Part shown: positions 58,510 to 64,000 of the stretch, in pieces
How the letters are laid out: each line of letters begins with the position of its first letter
Numbering within the stretch: position 1 is the first letter of the stretch
Source of the DNA: Panicum virgatum
Lineage: Eukaryota > Streptophyta > Magnoliopsida > Poales > Poaceae
NCBI RefSeq assembly: GCF_016808335.1
Contig: NC_053138.1
Span: 12,641,900-12,705,899, forward strand
Direction: 5' to 3'
DNA length: 64,000 nt
Program-made: the position numbers and the translations under genes
The notes under the pieces: generated by a model
The model's database searches: none
Told to the model about the DNA's origin: nothing
What the model saw: the letters and a program-made list of their open reading frames with translations, nothing else

Positions 58510-58814
58510 CGAGCAGCGGCGCGGCGTGGCGGGCGGCATCGACGGAGGCGGCTGCCTGGCGTGGCGCCAGAACACTGCGTCTCGATGGACCACAGGGATG
58601 TGGAGTGTTCTCGGTGGCATTGGCAGTGAAGCAGAGCAGGGAGTGGACGGCCGGCGGGACTCCGTATGACTTTGACGGAATTTTCTAACGGGAGGTGACG
58701 GGAAGGCCACAGAAGGGATAGAAAATAAAGTGAAGGCCATACAAGGAAGTTTTAGTTTTCCAGGGTCACACAAGGAAGTGTTATTTCCTCTAGGGCCATG
58801 CAAGGAATTTTCTC

Positions 58815-59363
58815 AATTATCAAGCAATTGGATCCTTCCGTGCAATTCCAGCTGAAATGAGATGGGGTATGCCTTTTGAAAAATCCTATAAGATGATGCA
58901 TGCACAACAGAAATGCCCAACTGAATCTAAATGATGCGTGCACGACCAGTGAATAGACGATGACAATCCATGTGCACGTCACTCGTTCTCATCCTTGGAA
59001 GACCAAGAAAGACAGCAGCTCACCCTGAATGGAAAACAGCAAACAAACAAACAAGCATCTCCATTTTATTCATTATGGTGGTAATAGCAGATTGCACGAT
59101 CTAAAGACAACAATTCATAAGCACATTTTGTAAGAACCCCCAAATGCACAACCATGGAATCTTATTGATACGTTTTTCTGTGTACAAGTAGCATTAGCCT
59201 AAATATAGAAACTATTTGTAAGTTCTTGAATCGTGGGTATCCATCTTCCACTGCTGAGCTGTTGTTCTGATATAGATATTATTCAGAAATGTATGTCAAA
59301 CTCCAAAATGTACCCGGATCTAGCTTAGATTGCTTCTCGGTTCTTGGTGGACCTCACTTTTGC
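58815..59363. other. Intergenic: Pack-MULE to PEX14 3' end
   Basis: No gene or repeat with defined ends. The PEX14 3' UTR should lie within it. Confidence 0.5.
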
Positions 59364-62300
59364 TTAGATGGCCTCTGATTGTTCTTCGATCTCGCTACGT
59401 CCAGCATCACTTGCAGCAGCTCCATTAACAGGCACCTCAGTGACAACAGCCGATGCACTTGAAGCACCATTCACCTGCATCTCACTAGCTGTCTCAGAGA
59501 CGTCGCTCGATGGCTGCTTAGGAAGGGTCTTTGGTTGACGTATGGCAGCCACTGCTTCTGGCATGATAACACCTGGAGGCTGAGGGGGGACCCAGCGGCG
59601 CTGAGGCGGAGGCCTTTCCTCAATCCCAGTGTTGTAGGTCAAAGGCCTAGGCTCATCTGCTTGAAAATCAGGGGCCTTTCCATTCTGGTGATAGGAAGGA
59701 GGATAGCTGTCATGGGCATCGGTGTGTGATCCATCATCACTCAGCTGAGAGTTGGATCCATAACCAGGCCGCTGCTGTGAATACTGCTGCATCTCCCATG
59801 GCTGTAAATTTTTTTCAGGGGAAAAAACACAAATGATGTGGAATCAGTTCAACTCGAAGACATCATTCTGTCAGTAAATGCAACAGACACGGGACATCTC
59901 CTCACCTTACTGCTAGAAGACCTATCCCCTCGGTGTGCAGTGGACATTGTCTGCTCAAAGCACACAGATACAATCAGGGTAGTAGTTAATTCATAATAGG
60001 GCACATGCTTTCAGTGACAACTGATAAGTTAAATGGACTACAACAAAATACATGCTGTTATGCATTACAGTTATAGATACGAGAATGGTCAATAATACAA
60101 ATATGTGAGATATTTATCAATTATGCAGGTGCGTCTATTTAGCTGAGTTCCACAAAATTATAGAAACAGGTGACATCGTGACAGAGCTGAATAGCTTTCA
60201 ACTGATCAGTAAAGAAATCGTAGAATAAAATATGCTAACCATATGCACATCTCACAAATAAACGTATTTGGAAGATCAAGCAACATGTATATTGAGAAGA
60301 TGTAATAGCCAATATATTCTAAAAGGACTTTGTCAGGAACATGAACCTCTATATGCCTAGTTAGAAAGGAATAACATATCTTTTAAATTTCCGCCATGTA
60401 ATCTTATTAAACATACTATTTTAGATCTGATCATATAATGTCTAAGAAGAATACAGAAGCAAACATTTGTGTATGGCGGATTTGCAAACAACTCTTTGGT
60501 GCACAATCATATCAAGCTGATGCAATATTTTCTGGAGCTGACCAAGATTTAAACTGTTCAGAAACTTGAAAGAAGGCCGGCGGCCAGCAAATACTAGATG
60601 CTCCAGATAGTTGATTAGACTGGATGTGCCACCTCACCTCAGACTGTGCGCAAATCAATCGAACTAATTTTGCAGATGTTAAATGGATGCCAATTAGTTT
60701 TGCTTCTTTTGACTGGGTTGTTTCTCCACCTGGGGATCAACCTCAGGTGTCATCACTCATGAGTACGCTCACCTTTGGGCTAACCAGCTGAATTTATCTA
60801 TGGTTGCAGAGTATGTCAAATATAAACTGGTCAGCTCCTTACCTCCGCATATGATCTTGAAAATGACCCAGACGTAGGTTCCATAGGTGCTGGCGCAAAT
60901 GAAGACCTCCCTGCTAAAGAAATCCAACGGTAGGTAAAGAAACAAGGAAACACCACAATCAGAAGGCAAAGAAAGAAAAAGGATATCAGAAAAGATACCA
61001 ACCAGAGCCAAAGTCGCCGTTTGATGCGCCGTAAATGTTAGTTTGCTACAAAAAGGGAAAGTTAGAAATAGGACACTGATTCAAAGCAAGAGCATGCTAG
61101 TGGAACAAGAATACGTGATGGACATTCTAAGTGCACACCTGAGAAGCTCTCCATGAACTGTTAACTGGTCCTGGAATTGCAATCAAACAAACAGTAGTGT
61201 TGTTAGATTCTCATAGATAAGGGTCAACCATTACATGGGAACAAGAAAGCAAAATTTTCTAATTTATGGCCTGCATGCAGATATTTTACACAGCACGAGG
61301 TATTTTCTGATAGCAGAGCCATGCAATGAAGCAAGAAAGACAACATCAACTGTCGACACTGACCATTCCTTATAGCAGGAGGGGCCTGCTCTTCCAGTGG
61401 ACGGTACTGAGAAAACCTATCCTCCCTGGTAATGTTTATGGACTCCCTGCTATGATTGAGTGACTCACTCAAATATTTTAACTCCTTGGCTTGGGAATCT
61501 AGAGCTTGTGTTAATGTCACAAGTATTTTCTTTTCTGCCAACAAGAATACAATAAACATTACTGGCAACAAAGAAGAAGCAAAATATGAACAAGTGGAGT
61601 GAAACCTTCATCTTTTGAAGCAAGCAGTTGTTGGTTCGTTTTAGCAATAGCAGAAACAGCAGACGCAGAAGCCTTTACAGCCTCTGCTGTTTCCTCATCA
61701 ATCTTGGCCTTAAGTTGATTGCCTTGAGTTTCATCGCCTTCTGCTACAACTTTGCGTATCCAAGACTTGAGCCTGGGAAGGAACAGTTTCTACAAGCAAA
61801 CATGCCTCACTTAGTCAGCCAGAAAGTTGGAAACATTTAGAGTGGTCTGGGCAGCAATGAGAAATACCTTGACGAAGACAGCAGCACTGGCACCAAAACC
61901 AAGCAACAGCCCTGCAGCAAGGAATGCTCGGTACCAGCTGAACCTGGGCTGTGTACGAAGGACTACAGGGCCAGCAGTTCCTGGCTGCAGAGACTGCACT
62001 GGTGTGTAAGTTTGGACTCCAGTGGATTGATTCTGGATGTTTGCTGAAAATCAGGCAAATCGACACAAGGCAAGCTCGTTAGTGACTGAAATCAACCTGA
62101 TGGGATCAGAGTATGAGACAAGCAAGAGAGACCGACCAATTTAGGGGCCGTTTAGTTCCAAAGGCAAAAAAATTTGGATGTCTCGTCGTGTGTTTGACCA
62201 GATGTCGGGAGGGTTTTTCGGACACTAATTAAAAAACTAATTTCAGAACTCACTTGGAAACCACGAGACGAATCTTTTGAGGCCTTTGACCGCAGCATTA

Positions 62301-63016
62301 GCACATGTGGGTTACTGTAGCACTTATGGCTAATCATGCACTAATTAGGCTCGTCGTGTACATCCAAACTGTGTAATTAGTTTTGTTATTTAATTACATT
62401 TAGTGCTTCATACATGTGTTTAAAGGGGAGGTGAAAATTTTTGGTAACTAAACGGCCCCTTAGCAAGTAGTTTTACTTACCCTGCTGCTGTGATTGTGAA
62501 GCTGTAGCAGTAGTGGCACTTGGTTGCGGATCCTGCAGCAGAATGGGAAGCAGGTTATAGGGCCTGAGTAAATCTGCTGGCGGTCTTTATAGGAGTGGAT
62601 CCAAGGAGGCGGTGCGTGGTATCTTACAGGGACTCTTCGGAAGGCCTCGTCGATCTCCTGGGTGGTGAGGCCCTTCTTCTCGAGGAAGGAGCGCCTGTAG
62701 ACGACGGGGGAGCCCCTGACCTTGGGGTGGGAGAGGAACTTGACGGCGTTCTCGACGTAGTCCTCCCTCACAGGCTGCGGCGCCGCCTCGAACACGAGCT
62801 TGTCGGCCCCAGCTCCCGGGTTAGCATCTGCTGCTGCTGCTGCTAGGGCAAGGATCCCATCCAATCAGGCATCAATCAGGATCCCAAACCCTCGTAGAGT
62901 TGGGAATTGAGTCGACTCTAACAGTGAGAGGAGGGACGATGATCGAATTGCAAGAGGCGGGTACCTGTGCTTGGGGATTGCTGCTGGCCGGAGCCGGAGC
63001 CGGTGGCGGAGGCCAT
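59364..63016 (-). CDS. PEX14: Peroxisomal membrane protein PEX14
   Basis: Docking factor of the peroxisomal matrix-protein importer; it binds the PTS1/PTS2 receptors PEX5/PEX7 at the membrane. Eleven exons: 63016-62965, 62842-62628, 62532-62481, 62043-61868, 61789-61606, 61534-61364, 61170-61139, 61045-61003, 60910-60843, 59950-59906, 59801-59364; 1476 nt, 491 residues, close to Arabidopsis PEX14. All phases fit. The conserved N-terminal PEX5-binding domain (about 37-90) has REDYVENAVKFLSHPKVRGS and FLEKKGLTTQEIDEAFRRVP. One hydrophobic segment is at about 142-164 (RAFLAAGLLLGFGASAAVFV). A helical region follows (KTNQQLLASKDEEKKILVTL), probably coiled coil. The C-terminus is Pro/Gln-rich. The start is the first ATG of the exon (MASATGSGSG). 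Intron 3 contains a Tourist-like MITE. Confidence 0.96.
62144..62459. mobile_element. Tourist-like MITE in PEX14 intron 3, TSD TTA
   Basis: 316 bp, ends GGGGCCGTTTAGTTCC / GGTAACTAAACGGCCCC, TTA at 62141-62143 and 62460-62462. Near copy of 12915-13243, including CACTAATTAAAAAACTAATT and CATACATGTGTTTAAAGGGG. The right copy of the GATTCGTCTCG core is shortened here to GGCTCGTCGTG. Confidence 0.9.
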
Positions 63017-63477
63017 GGCCGCGCCCACGCCTCTCGCGGGAGTCGTCGGGAACGGAACGGGACGGGGGGAGCCGTCGTTTCCTTGTGCTCCTCAACCACC
63101 TCAAGTCCTTAATCACCTCATCAGACTTTCAGTCGTCGACTCCAAAACGGGTTGCCGTACCTCTGGGCGCGTGCATTTTCCCCCCTCAACATTATCGTGT
63201 TATTCGCAAGCTCGCAACAAATATTTTTGACATGAGAAAATAATATATGCATACTCCTTTACAAACAAAAAATAGAATTTTTTGTGTGCATTTTGTAATG
63301 TAGTGTACTAATAATAAATAGATCTATGTTTGGATACTCCATTACATTTTCGTAGCTAGTTTTGTGTTGTATGTTTTGTGTTTTTTAAATAATCGGTAGG
63401 AAATCCTACAGTGGTGAAGATATGAAGTACCCCGAAGTACATAGGATAAAGTATCTAACTTCTAAAATGTTGGCCAA
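63017..63477. other. PEX14 promoter region
   Basis: Upstream of the PEX14 start codon; A/T-rich beyond 63200. No motif stands out and no gene is seen. Confidence 0.5.
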
Positions 63478-63756
63478 AGGATGACTGGCCAATTGGTTCC
63501 GGCAGTCCGGCAGCACTCCAGAGGTCGTGGGTTCGATCCCCGGAAGGGGCGAATTTTCGTCTCTGGTTAAAAAAATCCCCCTCGACTGCCTCATGTCCAA
63601 AGCACTGTGGAGCCCGGCATAACTTACAAGGCGACGGGCCCCGTGTACGGGTGGGGCAAGGGTTCGGGGGTTTTCTTGGCCTGCTGTGAGAAAGTCATTC
63701 TACCTCTCAAACAATGCCGTGGGGCGGTCTTACCCCCCGCAGGTCAAGTTTTTTTA
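63478..63756 (+). mobile_element. tRNA-derived SINE (Au-like), copy 2
   Basis: About 279 bp. Box A-like TGGCCAATTGG (about 63487) and box B GGTTCGATCCC (about 63530) form a Pol III promoter. Then come CTGGTTAAAAAAATCCCCC, GGGTTTTCTTGGCCTGC, GGGGCGGTCTTACCCCCCGC and a short T tail. Flanking repeats AAAATGTTGG (63464-63473, 63757-63766) form the target duplication. Poly-T ended, tRNA-headed layout as in the Au family; better preserved than copy 1. Confidence 0.8.
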
Positions 63757-64000
63757 AAAATGTTGGACCAAGTACCAAAAATTGGACCGAATACTAATTT
63801 AATTTAATTTTTATAAATACGTTCCATAGATCAACGGCTAGAAAAAAAATTCAAACTAAAAGTACGTGAAAATACTCATTGATACTTTACAATCATTGTA
63901 TTGTAAAAGAAAAAAGCTCTATTATTAATTGAGGCACTCGCAAAAAAAAGTATTATTAATAGAGGGAAATATGTTTTGTGTAAGGAGGGAGGAGAAAGGA

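Larger units (their letters stand above)
57235..58814. mobile_element. Pack-MULE: Mutator-like element with captured gene DNA
   Basis: 1580 bp flanked by a perfect 9-bp duplication AATTATCAA (57226-57234, 58815-58823). Terminal inverted repeats of about 190 bp are clear: AAATTCCTTGCATGGCCCT, then ACTTCCTTGTGTG and TATGGCCTTCCCGTCA occur at the left, and the complement at the right in the same order. There is no transposase. The interior is GC-rich genic DNA, including a leader and a first exon with a PB1-like segment (58004-58509), plus a degenerate tandem duplication near 57416-57660. The size, ends and cargo define a Pack-MULE. Confidence 0.9.

Overview
The window is nuclear DNA from a flowering plant, almost certainly a grass (Poaceae, probably Panicoideae). 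The pointers are spliced genes with GT-AG introns, GC-rich first exons and leaders, and a dense load of short grass-type DNA transposons: Tourist- and Stowaway-like MITEs, non-autonomous hAT, CACTA and Mutator-like elements, a tRNA-derived SINE family and a small LTR element. There are no prokaryotic features.

Nine protein-coding genes can be supported. From left to right they are: the 3' two thirds of a Mei2-like RNA-binding protein (+, up to 3323); an ORTHRUS/VIM-type PHD-RING-SRA-RING E3 ligase (-, 4354-8419); a conserved but uncharacterised 181-residue protein (+, 16640-18026); a short NEN-type DEDDh exonuclease (-, 19356-20415); an intronless SABATH methyltransferase (+, 34163-35335); the SnRK1 beta-3 subunit (+, 50028-50438); a CYP722-like cytochrome P450 (+, 52092-54431); an intronless protein with the C-terminal domain of PWWP proteins but no PWWP domain (+, 55679-56818); and the peroxin PEX14 (-, 59364-63016). 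I rebuilt exon structures from splice sites and reading phase. For the complete multi-exon genes the coding lengths come out as exact multiples of three.

Gene-rich islands (1-9 kb, 16-20.5 kb, 50-63 kb) are separated by transposon-rich stretches (9-16 kb, 20.5-34 kb, 35.5-47 kb). Many insertions can be bounded by target-site duplications read directly: four hAT-type elements with 8-bp duplications, two Mutator-like elements with 9-bp duplications, an LTR element with a 5-bp duplication, and over ten Tourist-like MITEs with 3-bp duplications. Several are nested, giving relative ages.

The genes are not an operon or an obvious biosynthetic cluster. They are unrelated housekeeping or regulatory genes (meiosis/RNA, DNA-methylation maintenance, energy signalling, peroxisome import) plus two specialised-metabolism enzymes (SABATH, CYP722-like). 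The observations most worth a second look are a Pack-MULE carrying a broken PB1-domain exon (57235-58814), a near-perfect inverted pair of MITEs forming a long hairpin and broken by a later MITE (12904-13837), and related leader exons in front of two otherwise unrelated genes (16.3 and 47.4 kb).
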